64,000 nucleotides of DNA from Massilia sp. PDC64. GTDB taxonomy: Bacteria > Pseudomonadota > Gammaproteobacteria > Burkholderiales > Burkholderiaceae_D. Of the stretch, positions 43,697 to 52,971 are shown piece after piece (position 1 is the first letter of the stretch; every line of letters begins with the position of its first letter). The position numbers and the translations under genes were made by a program. The stretch lies in the NCBI RefSeq assembly GCF_900101265.1, contig NZ_FMZS01000003.1:372001-436000 (forward strand), in the 5' to 3' direction. A model generated the notes under the pieces. The model had not been told where the DNA came from and did not search any database. It worked only from the letters and a program-made list of their open reading frames with translations.

Positions 43697-44920
43697 CTAT
43701 ACACCGAACCAGCCCAGCGGTATCGATTTCGCCATGGCTTCGTAGCCGGCATCGTTCGGATGCAGGTGATCCCCGCCGTCGAAGGCCGGCAGCAGCCGGG
43801 CGGGACGGGCCGGATCGCGCAGCACGGCGTCGAAGTCCGCCACGGCATCCCAGGCGCCTGACGTGCGGATCCACGTGTTCGCGCGCTGGCGCACGGCGTC
43901 CCGTGCGGTCGTGAAATACGGATGGCCCTCGTACGGCAGCAACGTCGCGCCGATCACCTGCATGCCGCGCGTGCGCGCCCGGGCGATCATCTGCAGCCAG
44001 CCCGCCTGTAGCGATTCCGCCGGGATGGGACTGGATGCGGGGCTGTAGAGGATGTCGTTGATGCCGATGAGGACGAACAGCCACCGCGCGCCGGCCGTGG
44101 CGAGCACGTCGCGGTCGAAGCGTTCCAGCGCGTCGCGGCCGGACAGGAGCGCCGTCGGGTAGTCCGTCAACAGCGAATTCGCGCTGATGCCCCGGTTGAC
44201 GACGGCGACGGGCGGGCTGCCGGGCGTGGCCTCCGTGCGCAGGCGGCGCGCGAGGACGTCGGTCCAGCGGCGGTTGGCATTGCTCGTGCTGCGCACGCCA
44301 TCCGTCAGCGAGTCGCCCAGGGCCACGATGGCCGACGGCGTAGCGGCGCCACCCGTCACGTCCACTTCGGCCAGGAACGGCCACGACCCCAGTGTGCGCT
44401 GCACGGGAAGGGCGTTCGCGTTGGCGTAATTGCCGGCGACGGACACGTAGTTCGTCTGCAGTGCCAGGTCGTGGATCGACGTCGCCTGCGTGCTGCCCGG
44501 CAGCCAGAGACTGATGGCCAGGTCGGCCAGTGCGGGCACGGCGAAGTCGACGGGATCGGAGAGGAGCGGGTCGCCCGGCGCGACCGTGGCGGCCGGCGAT
44601 CCGCCGAACGTCAGGTCGCGCCCGCTGCCGGCAACGAGGTTCGCGCCGCTCGCCCGCAGCCCGATGTGGGCGGCGCCGATGCGCAGCGGTGCGCTGCCCA
44701 TTTCGTTGGACAACCGCACACGCACGCGGTTGCCGGGGATGCTCGTGTGGACGATCAGGCGCAGCGTCTGGTTGCCGAATGTCTGCAGGCTGGCGGAGGG
44801 CGGCGGCCCGGCCGGTGCCGTGCCCCACGTGGCGCACCAGGTGTCGGCACCGATCGCCGGCAGGGTCAGGCAGCCGGCCAGCGCCGGCAGGGCTTGGAGA
44901 AACATGCGGCGTGACGGCAT
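43697..44920 (-). CDS. SGNH/GDSL-type hydrolase, exported
   Basis: 407 aa. A twin-Arg-lacking signal-like N-terminus (MPSRRMFLQALPALAGCLTL) with a Cys at position 17, so it may be a lipoprotein or Sec/Tat-exported. N-terminal beta-sandwich (about 25-185), then the SGNH domain with block I ALGDSLTDG (catalytic Ser), block II Gly in NRGISANS, block III LIGINDIL and block V GGDHLHPND (catalytic Asp and His). The family includes esterases and acetyl-xylan type carbohydrate esterases. The substrate is not known. Confidence 0.85.
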   Translation of the reverse strand: MPSRRMFLQALPALAGCLTLPAIGADTWCATWGTAPAGPPPSASLQTFGNQTLRLIVHTSIPGNRVRVRLSNEMGSAPLRIGAAHIGLRASGANLVAGSGRDLTFGGSPAATVAPGDPLLSDPVDFAVPALADLAISLWLPGSTQATSIHDLALQTNYVSVAGNYANANALPVQRTLGSWPFLAEVDVTGGAATPSAIVALGDSLTDGVRSTSNANRRWTDVLARRLRTEATPGSPPVAVVNRGISANSLLTDYPTALLSGRDALERFDRDVLATAGARWLFVLIGINDILYSPASSPIPAESLQAGWLQMIARARTRGMQVIGATLLPYEGHPYFTTARDAVRQRANTWIRTSGAWDAVADFDAVLRDPARPARLLPAFDGGDHLHPNDAGYEAMAKSIPLGWFGV

Positions 44921-45035
44921 CGCGGGCTCCCGGATGTGATCGACGAGGCGGACCCCATCAATCTACGCCCGTCGCACGCGCGCGCCGTCGCATGCACGCA
45001 GCATGGCGTTTGCGCCAGATCAGGAAAGTGTGATG

Positions 45036-45884
45036 TCAGGCGAGGACGGCGAGCAGGCCGTCGAGGCCCGTGAAATTCAGCGCCACGTCGGCCTGCGCGC
45101 GCACGACGGGCTTGGCACGGAACGCCACCGAGAGGCCCGAGACGCCCATCATCTTGAGGTCGTTGGCGCCGTCGCCCATGACGATCGCCTGTTTCGTGTC
45201 GATGCCCAGTTCGGCGCACACGCGCTCCACTGTACGCTTCTTTTCCTCCGCGTCGACGATGCCGCCGACGACTTTACCGGTCAACACACCGCCGGCCGCT
45301 TCCAGCACGTTCGCGTGGGTGTAGTCGAGGTCCAGGCGCGTCTTGAGGCGCTCGGTGAAGAACGTGAAGCCGCCCGACACGAGCAGCGTCTTGAGGCCCG
45401 CCGCCTGCACGGCCTGCAGCATCGCTTCGCCGCCCGGCGAGATGCGCAGGCGCTCCGCGTACACGCGCTCCAGCGCCTCCACCGGCAGGCCTTCCAGCAG
45501 CGCGACGCGGCGCGTGAGGCTTTCCGAGAAATCCAGTTCGCCGCGCATGGCAGCTTCCGTGATGGCGGACACCTGCGGCTTCAGACCCTGCATGTCCGCG
45601 ATCTCGTCGATGCACTCGATGGTGATCAGGGTGGAGTCCATGTCCATCGCGACCAGTTTGAAGTCGGCCAGCGTGAGGTCCGTGTCGACGAACGTCGCAT
45701 CGATGCCGGCGGCGTGGGCGGCCGCCTCGACCTGCGCCTTCAGTGCCGGCGTGAAGTCGAACCCGTCGCAGCGCAGCGCGTGCGCGTGGAGTTCGGTGGT
45801 GCGTGCCGGACGGGCGAGGGCGGCGACCTGTGCGAGCGTGGACTGGTCGGCCTGCGGACCCTGGAGTACGAGCTTCTTGGACAT
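45036..45884 (-). CDS. serB: Phosphoserine phosphatase SerB
   Basis: 282 aa. N-terminal ACT-like region, then the HAD domain with motif I VAMDMDSTLI (nucleophile Asp), ECIDEIAD, motif II VSGGFTFF (Ser) and motif III/IV GDGANDLKMM with the preceding Lys in DTKQAIVMGDG. Catalyses the last step of serine synthesis. It follows mfd after 13 bases on the same strand, so the two share a transcript. Confidence 0.94.
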   Translation of the reverse strand: MSKKLVLQGPQADQSTLAQVAALARPARTTELHAHALRCDGFDFTPALKAQVEAAAHAAGIDATFVDTDLTLADFKLVAMDMDSTLITIECIDEIADMQGLKPQVSAITEAAMRGELDFSESLTRRVALLEGLPVEALERVYAERLRISPGGEAMLQAVQAAGLKTLLVSGGFTFFTERLKTRLDLDYTHANVLEAAGGVLTGKVVGGIVDAEEKKRTVERVCAELGIDTKQAIVMGDGANDLKMMGVSGLSVAFRAKPVVRAQADVALNFTGLDGLLAVLA

Positions 45885-45897
45885 GATGTGTTCTGTG

Positions 45898-48800
45898 TTA
45901 AGCGAGGAGTTGTTTGATGGTCTGCTTGATCTGGTTCACGCGCGCGGCCAGGTCCGGCATGTTGGCCGTGATGCGCAGCTTGTCCTGGCCGGCCAGCTTG
46001 ATGTGGCGGTTCTTCTGGATCAGCGTGATGATCTTGATCGGATCGATCGGCGGCTTTTCCATGAACTGCAGGCTGGCGGCATCCGCATGCGCGTCGATCT
46101 TGACGATGCCGACCGACTTCGCCGCGATACGGAGGCGGTGCGTCTCGATCAGCGCCTTCACGGCATCGGGCAGTTTGCCGAAGCGGTCGATGAGTTCTTC
46201 CTGCATGTCGTCGATGCGGCCCTGTTCCTCGCAGTTCGCGAGGCGTTTATAGATCGACAGGCGCTCGTGCACGTCGCCGCAGAAGTCCGACGGGAGCAGG
46301 GCGGGCACGTGCAGGTTGATCTCGGTGGTCGACGACAGCGGCGCGCTCATGTCCGGCTCGCGGCCGGCCTTCAGTGCCTTCACGGCTTCGTTCAGCATGT
46401 CGGAGTACAGCTGGAAGCCGACTTCCAGCATCTCGCCCGACTGGTTCTCGCCCAGCACTTCGCCGGCGCCGCGGATTTCCAGGTCGTGCATGGCGAGGTA
46501 GAAGCCGCTGCCCAGTTCTTCCATCTGCTGGATCGCGTCCAGGCGGCGCTGCGCCTGCTTGGAGAGCCCGAGCACGTCGTTCACGAGCAGGTAGGCATAG
46601 GCCTGGTGGTGCGAGCGGCCGACGCGTCCGCGCAGCTGGTGCAGCTGGGCGAGGCCGAACTTGTCGGCGCGGTGCATGATGATCGTGTTCGCGGTCGGCA
46701 CGTCGATGCCCGTCTCGATGATCGTCGTGCACAGCAGGATGTTGTAGCGCTGGGCGACGAAATCGCGCATCACCTTTTCCAGGTCGCGCTCGTGCATCTG
46801 GCCGTGCGCGACGGCGATGCGCGCTTCCGGCAGCAGCTCGCGCAGCATGGCGAGGCGGTTCTCGATCGTCTCGACCTCGTTGTGCAGGAAGTAGATCTGG
46901 CCGCCCCGTTTCAGTTCGCGCAGACAGGCTTCGCGGATGACGGAACCATCCTCGCTGCGCACGAACGTCTTGATCGCGAGGCGTTTCTGCGGCGCCGTCG
47001 CGATGACGGAAAAGTCGCGCAGGCCTTCCAGCGCCATGCCCAAGGTGCGGGGGATCGGCGTCGCGGTCAGCGTGAGCACGTCGACTTCCGCGCGCAGCGC
47101 CTTCAGCGCTTCCTTCTGGCGCACGCCGAAGCGGTGTTCCTCGTCGATGATGACGAGGCCCAGGCGCGTGAACTTCACGTCCGGCGACAGCAGCTTATGG
47201 GTGCCGATCACGATGTCGACGGTGCCGTCGGCCATGCCCTTGATCGCGTTGTTGATCTCCTTGCCGGTGCGGAAGCGCGACAGCTCGGCGATGCGCACGG
47301 GCCAGTCGGCAAAGCGGTCGGAAAACGTCTGCGCGTGCTGCTCCGCGAGCAGGGTGGTGGGCGCGAGGATCGCGACCTGCTTGCCGCCCATGACCGCGAT
47401 GAATGCGGCGCGCAGGGCCACTTCCGTCTTGCCGAAGCCGACGTCGCCGCACACGAGGCGGTCCATCGGCCGGCCGGACGTCATGTCCTGGATGACGGCG
47501 GCGATGGCCGCGCGCTGGTCCGGCGTCTCGTCGAAGCCGAAGCTTTGGGCGAAGTTTTCGTAGTCGGTGGCCGAGTATTCGAAGGCGTGGCCCTGGCGCG
47601 CGGCGCGGCGGGCGTAGAGGTTCAGCAGCTCGGCCGCCGTGTCGCGCACCTGTTCCGCCGCCTTGCGTTTCGCCTTGTCCCACTGGCCGGAGCCGAGCGT
47701 GTGCAGCGGCGCGTCTTCCGGCGATGCGCCCGAGTAGCGCGAGATGACGTGCAGCTGCGACACCGGCACGTAGAGCTTCGACTCCTTCGCGTATTCGAGA
47801 TGCAGGAATTCCGTCTCGCCTTCGCCCAGGTCCATGCTCACGAGGCCCAGGTAGCGGCCGATGCCGTGGTTGATGTGCACGACCGGATCGCCGACCTTCA
47901 GCTCCGACAGGTCGCGCACCATCGACTCGACCTGCGAGCCCGCTTCCTGCTTCTTCTTGCCCGCGCGGCGGCCGGTGCCCGCGTACAGCTCCGTCTCCGT
48001 GATGAACACGAGGTGGCCGGCGCCTTCCTCCATCAGCTCGAAGCCCGCCTGCAGCGGCGCGACGCCCAGCGCGACCTTCGCGTCCGTCGCGCGCAGGCCG
48101 TCGAAGCCTTCGACCGGCGCGAGGTCCAGCTTGTATTCGCTGAAGTACTGCTGCAGCGTCTCGCGCCGGCCGGCGGATTCCGCGCAAATCATCACGCGCT
48201 TGCCGGCCGCCTGCATCAGGTACGAGCGCAGGTTCGCGAGCGGATCGTCGAGGCGGCGGTTGACGGCGATGTCGGGGATCGGTGCGGACAGCTCCGATGC
48301 GCCCGCATTCGGGTCGCGCGCGATGGCCCAGCGGCCGTGCGGCTTGGCCTGCACGAAGAAATCCTCGGCGCCGAGGAAGATCTCCTTCGGTTCCAGGATC
48401 GGGCGGTCGCGGTCGCTCTTGAGGAATTTGTAGCGCGATTCCGTATCGAGCCAGAAGCGCTGGATAGCCGCTTCGATGTCCCCGACGAGGGCGAGGCTCG
48501 ATTCGTCCGGCAGGTAGTCGAACAGCGTGGCCGTCTCGTCGAAGAACAGCGGCAGGTAGTATTCGATGCCGGCCGACGCGATGCCGTTGCCGATGTCGCG
48601 GTAGATCGTCGAGCGGGACGGATCGCCTTCGAAGCGTTCGCGCCAGCGGCCGCGGAAGGCCGTGCGCGACGCTTCGTCCATCGGGAATTCGCGGCCCGGC
48701 AGCAGGCGCACTTCCTTGACGGGGTACAGCGAGCGTTGGGTGTCGGCGTCGAACGTGCGGATCGTCTCGATCTCGTCGCCGAACAGGTCGAGGCGGTACG

Positions 48801-49347
48801 GCAGCGCGGAACCCATCGGGAACAGGTCGATCAGGCCGCCGCGCACGGAGTATTCGCCCGGCGACATGACCTGCGTCACGTGCGTGTAGCCGGCGAGCGT
48901 CAGCTGCGCCTTCAGCTTCGCCTCGTCCAGGCTCTCGCCCTGGCGGAAGAAGAACGTGTACGCGGCGAGGAACGACGGCGGCGCGAGGCGCACGAGGGCC
49001 GTCGTCGCGGGCACGACGAGGACGTCGCACTGGCCGTTGCGGATTTCGTGCAGGGTGGCGAGGCGTTCGGACACGAGGTCCTGGTGCGGCGAGAACGCGT
49101 CGTACGGGAGCGTCTCCCAGTCCGGCAGCAGGTGGCAGGACAGCTTGCCGTCCGCGAACCAGGGAATTTCATCGAGCAGGCGCTGGCCGTCGCTGGCGTT
49201 CGCGACGATCACGGTGAGCATCTGCTTTTTTTCTTTCAGCGCGAGGGCGGCGACGGCGAGCGCATAGGCATCGGCCGAGCCGTGCAGCTGGGGCAGGGCG
49301 AAACGGGTTCCGGGCTTGGGAAGGTGCTTGGTGAGGTCGAAGGGCAT
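45898..49347 (-). CDS. mfd: Transcription-repair coupling factor Mfd
   Basis: 1149 aa (E. coli 1148). The UvrB-homology N-domains contain GGLIDLFPMGSALPYRLDLFGDEIE, quoted in part as LIDLFPMGSALPYRLD. The RNA polymerase interaction domain follows (GDPVVHINHGIGRYLGL). The helicase part has Walker A GDVGFGKTEVALRA, the DEEHRFG box, LTATPIPRTL and the TRG motif near GRVGRSHHQAYAYL. The C-terminal autoinhibitory domain ends the protein. It removes stalled RNA polymerase from lesions and recruits UvrA. A TATAAT on the same strand lies 39 bases upstream. Confidence 0.96.
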   Translation of the reverse strand: MPFDLTKHLPKPGTRFALPQLHGSADAYALAVAALALKEKKQMLTVIVANASDGQRLLDEIPWFADGKLSCHLLPDWETLPYDAFSPHQDLVSERLATLHEIRNGQCDVLVVPATTALVRLAPPSFLAAYTFFFRQGESLDEAKLKAQLTLAGYTHVTQVMSPGEYSVRGGLIDLFPMGSALPYRLDLFGDEIETIRTFDADTQRSLYPVKEVRLLPGREFPMDEASRTAFRGRWRERFEGDPSRSTIYRDIGNGIASAGIEYYLPLFFDETATLFDYLPDESSLALVGDIEAAIQRFWLDTESRYKFLKSDRDRPILEPKEIFLGAEDFFVQAKPHGRWAIARDPNAGASELSAPIPDIAVNRRLDDPLANLRSYLMQAAGKRVMICAESAGRRETLQQYFSEYKLDLAPVEGFDGLRATDAKVALGVAPLQAGFELMEEGAGHLVFITETELYAGTGRRAGKKKQEAGSQVESMVRDLSELKVGDPVVHINHGIGRYLGLVSMDLGEGETEFLHLEYAKESKLYVPVSQLHVISRYSGASPEDAPLHTLGSGQWDKAKRKAAEQVRDTAAELLNLYARRAARQGHAFEYSATDYENFAQSFGFDETPDQRAAIAAVIQDMTSGRPMDRLVCGDVGFGKTEVALRAAFIAVMGGKQVAILAPTTLLAEQHAQTFSDRFADWPVRIAELSRFRTGKEINNAIKGMADGTVDIVIGTHKLLSPDVKFTRLGLVIIDEEHRFGVRQKEALKALRAEVDVLTLTATPIPRTLGMALEGLRDFSVIATAPQKRLAIKTFVRSEDGSVIREACLRELKRGGQIYFLHNEVETIENRLAMLRELLPEARIAVAHGQMHERDLEKVMRDFVAQRYNILLCTTIIETGIDVPTANTIIMHRADKFGLAQLHQLRGRVGRSHHQAYAYLLVNDVLGLSKQAQRRLDAIQQMEELGSGFYLAMHDLEIRGAGEVLGENQSGEMLEVGFQLYSDMLNEAVKALKAGREPDMSAPLSSTTEINLHVPALLPSDFCGDVHERLSIYKRLANCEEQGRIDDMQEELIDRFGKLPDAVKALIETHRLRIAAKSVGIVKIDAHADAASLQFMEKPPIDPIKIITLIQKNRHIKLAGQDKLRITANMPDLAARVNQIKQTIKQLLA

Positions 49348-49385
49348 TGACGCGGTGCGGTTCGGGTTCGTCAGGACGAGTGTCC

Positions 49386-49391
49386 ATTATA
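49386..49391 (-). promoter_or_regulatory. Candidate mfd -10 box
   Basis: A perfect TATAAT on the minus strand, 39 bases upstream of the mfd ATG, directly after a terminator hairpin. No -35 box at normal spacing. Confidence 0.35.
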
Positions 49392-49398
49392 GACGAAC

Positions 49399-49441
49399 AA
49401 CGTCCCTGGCGCCGCGTGCGGCCCCTTCGCGCCGGGACGTT
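49399..49441 (-). terminator. Terminator after the first tandem lipoprotein gene
   Basis: A 13-bp stem with one bulged T (AACGTCCC-GGCGC pairing with GCGCC-GGGACGTT), followed on the minus strand by TTGTTCG. It separates the lipoprotein gene from mfd. Confidence 0.65.
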
Positions 49442-49449
49442 GGGAACGA

Positions 49450-49779
49450 TCAGCGCACGCCGGTGCCCGACGTGTTCGAGCCCGACGTGCCCGTGCCGGA
49501 CGACGAACCGGACGAGCCGGACGGCATGGTGCCGGAGCCGCTGCCGCCGCCCCAGCCCTGCGAGTTGCCGACGCCGCTGCCGCTGCCCGTGCCGTTGCCG
49601 GTCTGGGTGCCTTCGTTGGTGCTGCCGGTGCCGGTACCGCCGCTCGAGGTCGCGCCCGACGACGAGCTGCCGCTCATGCTGCCGCTCATGTTGCCGCTAT
49701 CGCTGGTGCCGGTGGAGCTGCAGGCGGCCAGGCTGAGGGCCATTAATCCGCCGATGAGAATACCTTGGTACGTTTTCAT
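49450..49779 (-). CDS. Gly/Ser/Thr-rich lipoprotein (paralogue A)
   Basis: 109 aa. Lipoprotein signal MKTYQGILIGGLMALSLAAC with lipobox LAAC (C20), after which the mature protein is almost only Ser, Gly, Thr and Asn (SGSGVGNSQGWGGGSGSG). No folded domain can be predicted. The N-terminal 25 residues are nearly identical to the gene beside it (MKKYQALLIGGLMAMSLAAC), so the pair is a tandem duplication. GGGAGTGA precedes the start. It carries the same upstream two-box element as its paralogue. Confidence 0.75.
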   Translation of the reverse strand: MKTYQGILIGGLMALSLAACSSTGTSDSGNMSGSMSGSSSSGATSSGGTGTGSTNEGTQTGNGTGSGSGVGNSQGWGGGSGSGTMPSGSSGSSSGTGTSGSNTSGTGVR

Positions 49780-49835
49780 GATTCACTCCCGTGATGGATG
49801 TTCATCCACATCTTGCGGGGCGACGGGGGCGTTCA

Positions 49836-49880
49836 AAATAGGATGGGCACGTGACGCCCTGTAGGACTGGGCGCACGGTT
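49836..49880 (-). promoter_or_regulatory. Shared upstream element, copy A
   Basis: On the minus strand GTCCTACA is followed, 16 bases later, by TCCTATTT, ending 56 bases before the start of paralogue A. GTGCGCCCA immediately upstream is also conserved. The same boxes at the same 16-base distance occur in front of paralogue B, so this is probably a promoter or operator. Confidence 0.55.
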
Positions 49881-49900
49881 TGATCGCCGTGCGCGCCGGC

Positions 49901-49922
49901 GTCCGGCCCCGGTCGGCCGGAC
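49901..49922 (-). terminator. Hairpin after the second tandem lipoprotein gene
   Basis: An 8-bp perfect stem (GTCCGGCC / GGCCGGAC) with a 6-base loop, 10 bases after the stop of paralogue B. A second 8-bp hairpin (49871-49894) lies just beyond it. No T tract. Confidence 0.55.
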
Positions 49923-49932
49923 GGGAAGACGA

Positions 49933-50241
49933 TCAGCGGTTGCCGCTGGTCTGGGCGGGGGCGGGGTTGGTGCCCTGGCCCGTGGCGTCCGAGTTGGCGG
50001 CGCCGCCAGCGGAGGTGCCGGTCGGCGTCGAGCTGGTCGTGCCCGATGCGCCGCTGCCCGAGGTACCCGTCGTGCCCGATGCGGAGGTGCCGGTCGAGCT
50101 CGAACCCGAGCTGCTGCTGCTGGACATCGGGCCCGATTCGGCGGTGCCGCTGGCGCTGCTGCCGTTGGTGCCGGTCGAGCTGCATGCGGCCAGGGACATC
50201 GCCATCAGGCCGCCGATCAGAAGGGCTTGGTACTTTTTCAT
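49933..50241 (-). CDS. Gly/Ser/Thr-rich lipoprotein (paralogue B)
   Basis: 102 aa. Signal MKKYQALLIGGLMAMSLAAC with lipobox LAAC, then SSTGTNGSSASGTAESG-type low-complexity Ser/Gly/Thr sequence, like its neighbour. The second of two adjacent ATGs is chosen because AGGAG is 6 bases before it (only 3 before the first), and the N-terminus then aligns with paralogue A. Probably exported to the outer membrane. The function is unknown. Confidence 0.75.
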   Translation of the reverse strand: MKKYQALLIGGLMAMSLAACSSTGTNGSSASGTAESGPMSSSSSSGSSSTGTSASGTTGTSGSGASGTTSSTPTGTSAGGAANSDATGQGTNPAPAQTSGNR

Positions 50242-50295
50242 CATTCACTCCTGTTGTAAAAGTGACGCCATCATGGGGGCACACCCAGGCGTCCG

Positions 50296-50340
50296 AAATA
50301 GGATGAGTTCGAACAGGCGTGTAGGACTGGGCGCACGATC
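50296..50340 (-). promoter_or_regulatory. Shared upstream element, copy B
   Basis: The same GTCCTACA-N16-TCCTATTT arrangement as copy A, with the CCA/GCGCAC flank also kept, ending 54 bases before the start of paralogue B. The intervening 16 bases are not conserved, which argues for selection on the boxes and not simple recent duplication. Confidence 0.55.
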
Positions 50341-50371
50341 TCTTTAATTTGTGGCAATGCGATTGCCGTCC

Positions 50372-50404
50372 GACAAAAGAAAACGGGCCGCACGCGGCGG
50401 CCCG
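50372..50404 (-). terminator. Rho-independent terminator of the PBP1A gene
   Basis: On the minus strand an 8-bp stem (CGGGCCGC / GCGGCCCG) with a 5-base loop is followed by TTTTCTTTTGTC. It starts 22 bases after the stop codon. Confidence 0.82.
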
Positions 50405-50425
50405 GTCGTCAGGCGAAACAGCGGA

Positions 50426-52792
50426 TCAGAACAGGGTGTTGGATGGCTGTTGCTGCTGCTGTGCCGGCTGCGCCGGCTGGCCCGGCGGCACCGTCCCGTC
50501 GGCCGGCAGGGCGTTCGGATCCGTTGCCTGGTCGAGGTCGATGCCGCCGAGGGCCGGCGTTTCCGCGAATTCGGCATAGACCCAGTCGTCGTTCTCGCGC
50601 ACGACGCCTTCCGGCGCCAGGCGCTCTTCCTGCTGCGGGCGCTTGGCCAGCGCCACGCGCATGTAGTCGATCCAGATCGGCAGCGCGACGGTGGCGCCGA
50701 ACTCGCGTCCGCCCAGCGATTTCGGATCGTCGAAGCCCATCCACGCGACGGCGACGACGTTGCCGCCATAGCCCGAGAACCAGCCGTCCACGGCATCGCT
50801 CGTCGTACCGGTCTTGCCGGCGATGTCCGTGCGGCCCAGCGCCTTTGTCGCTTCGGCGCCCGTGCCGTAGCGGGTCACGTCGCGCAGCATGCTGTCCGTG
50901 ATGAAGGCGTTGCGCGGGTCGAGCACGCGCTGCTCGTCCGTGTGCCCGGCGGGCGCCTTGGTCTCCTGGATGATCTTGCCGTCGGCGTCCTCGATGCGGG
51001 CAATCAGGTAGGGCTGCACGCGGTAGCCGCCGTTGGCGAAGACGGCGTACGCGCCGGCCATCTGCAGCGGCGTCGCGGCGCCGGTGCCCAGCGCCAGCGT
51101 GTAGTTCGACGGCTGGCGCGTCAGGTCGAAGCCGAATTTGCTGATGAATTCATGCGCGTACGGCACCCCGACCGCGCGCAGCAGGCGCACGGACGGGACG
51201 TTTTTCGATTCGGCCAGCGCGCGGCGCATCGTGATCGGGCCGTCCCACTTGCCGTCGTCGTTCTGGGGCGACCACGTTTTACCGGCATCCTCGCCCGGCA
51301 TGTCGAGCGGCGCGTCGAGGATGCGCGTGGCCGGCGAATAGCCCTTGTCGATGGCGGCCGAGTAGATGAACGGCTTCATGCCGGACCCGGGCTGGCGATA
51401 CGCCTGCGTCACGTGGTTGAACTTCTGGAAGTTGTAGTCGAAGCCGCCGACCAGTGCGTGATAGGCGCCCGTGTCGGCATCGATGGCGACGAAGGCGGCC
51501 GCCACCTGCGGCACCTGCGTGACGCTCCAGTTGCCTTTACTATCCTTCGCGACGCGGATGATGGCGCCCGGCGTCAGGCGCATCTTTTCCTTGGCGCTGG
51601 ACGACAGGCCCGCTTGCGCGAATTTCAGGCCGGCGCCCGTGAGGTCGACGGTGTCGCCGTCGACCGTTTCCACGCGCACGGTCTTGCTCGTCGCCGACAG
51701 GACGACGGCCGGGATCAGGCCATCGCTGGCCGGGCGCTTGCCCAGCGCGTCGCTGATCGCGTCCTCGCGCTCGACCGGATCGGACGGCAGTTCCATGCGG
51801 TCTTCCGGACCGCGCCAGCCGTGGCGCTGGTCGTACGTGAGCACGTTGCGGCGCACGGACGCGTAGGCGGCATCCTGCTCGGGCTTCAGGATCGTCGTGT
51901 AGACCTTGATGCCCTTCGTGTACGCGTCTTCCTTGAACTGGCTGTACACGGCCTGGCGCGCCAGTTCGGCCACGTATTCCGCATGCGTGCCGAATTCCTG
52001 CACGCCGCGCTGGTTCACGCGCAGCGGTTCGGCCAGCGCCTTCTGGTATTGCTCTTCCGTGATGTAGTTCAGCGCGCGCATGCGCCCCAGCACGGCGTGC
52101 TGGCGTTCGCGCGCCCGCTTCGGATTCGCGACCGGATTGTGGCGCGCGGGGTTCTGCGGCAGGCCCGCCAGCATGGCCATCTCGGCGACGGACAGCTGGT
52201 CGAGCGTCTTGTTGAAATAAATGCGCGCGGCGCTGGAGAAGCCGTAGGCCCGCTGGCCCAGGTAGATCTGGTTCATGTACAGCTCGAGGATCTCGTCCTT
52301 CGACAGGGCGGTCTCGATCTTGTACGCGAGCGCGATCTCGTTGATCTTGCGCGACAGGCGTTTTTCGCGCGACAGGAAGAAGTTGCGCGCGACCTGCATC
52401 GTGATCGTGGACGCGCCGCCGGAACCGAAGCCGCCCCGCAGGTTCGAGCCGACGGCACCCATCATGCGCTTGAAGTCGATGGCGCCGTGCTCATAGAAGC
52501 GGGCGTCCTCGATGGCGAGCAGCGATTTCTTCATCAGGTCCGGGATCTTGTTGATCGGGACGAAATCCCGGTGTTCTTCGCCGAACTCGCCGATGAGGAC
52601 GTTGTCTGCCGTATAGACCCGCAGCGGGATCTTGGGCCGGTAATCGGTGACGGCATCGAGCGCCGGCACGTTGGGCAGCACACGGAACACGACGTAGCCG
52701 GCGACGCCGGCGACGAACAGGACGATGATGGCGGCCGCGATGGCCAGGAGGGGGAGCAGGAAGCCGCGCTGGCGGCGGGGGATAGTTGCCAA
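50426..52792 (-). CDS. mrcA: Penicillin-binding protein 1A (class A, MrcA/PonA)
   Basis: 788 aa, bifunctional peptidoglycan glycosyltransferase/transpeptidase. One N-terminal membrane helix (about residues 12-36). Glycosyltransferase motifs are EDARFYEHGAID and GASTITMQVARNFF. The transpeptidase has SGMKPF (active Ser and Lys), the SxN-type motif in ESKNVPSVR and KTGTT. The C-terminus is a Pro/Gln-rich tail ending in a Gln run (QPAQQQQQPS). The start is TTG with GAGAG 7 bases upstream. No ATG is available in frame nearby. Divergent from the OPT gene. Confidence 0.93.
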   Translation of the reverse strand: MATIPRRQRGFLLPLLAIAAAIIVLFVAGVAGYVVFRVLPNVPALDAVTDYRPKIPLRVYTADNVLIGEFGEEHRDFVPINKIPDLMKKSLLAIEDARFYEHGAIDFKRMMGAVGSNLRGGFGSGGASTITMQVARNFFLSREKRLSRKINEIALAYKIETALSKDEILELYMNQIYLGQRAYGFSSAARIYFNKTLDQLSVAEMAMLAGLPQNPARHNPVANPKRARERQHAVLGRMRALNYITEEQYQKALAEPLRVNQRGVQEFGTHAEYVAELARQAVYSQFKEDAYTKGIKVYTTILKPEQDAAYASVRRNVLTYDQRHGWRGPEDRMELPSDPVEREDAISDALGKRPASDGLIPAVVLSATSKTVRVETVDGDTVDLTGAGLKFAQAGLSSSAKEKMRLTPGAIIRVAKDSKGNWSVTQVPQVAAAFVAIDADTGAYHALVGGFDYNFQKFNHVTQAYRQPGSGMKPFIYSAAIDKGYSPATRILDAPLDMPGEDAGKTWSPQNDDGKWDGPITMRRALAESKNVPSVRLLRAVGVPYAHEFISKFGFDLTRQPSNYTLALGTGAATPLQMAGAYAVFANGGYRVQPYLIARIEDADGKIIQETKAPAGHTDEQRVLDPRNAFITDSMLRDVTRYGTGAEATKALGRTDIAGKTGTTSDAVDGWFSGYGGNVVAVAWMGFDDPKSLGGREFGATVALPIWIDYMRVALAKRPQQEERLAPEGVVRENDDWVYAEFAETPALGGIDLDQATDPNALPADGTVPPGQPAQPAQQQQQPSNTLF

Positions 52793-52857
52793 AACTGAAC
52801 TCTCTTGATGCGGGTCCTGAAACCCGTTTATGGCCGTAAGTACGGGCGATATGGGAA

Positions 52858-52865
52858 ATTATAAT
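52858..52865. promoter_or_regulatory. Candidate bidirectional -10 region between PBP1A and the OPT gene
   Basis: The sequence ATTATAAT reads as TATAAT on both strands, in the middle of the 179-base divergent region. Neither strand has a clear -35 box at normal distance, so this is only a candidate. Confidence 0.33.
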
Positions 52866-52971
52866 CCGCTTTTCTTAACGTACGGCATGTGAGATAGTCA
52901 CGCTTTCAAGGGCTGCAAGGCGATCCCGGCAGTCCTGTTTGTTAATACCACGCCTGAAGGAAATCCCTCCG

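Noticed and set aside
45343..49350. Very long plus-strand frame opposite mfd and serB
   Set aside because: Antisense of mfd and serB, low-complexity Arg/His/Gln/Val translation, no start signal.
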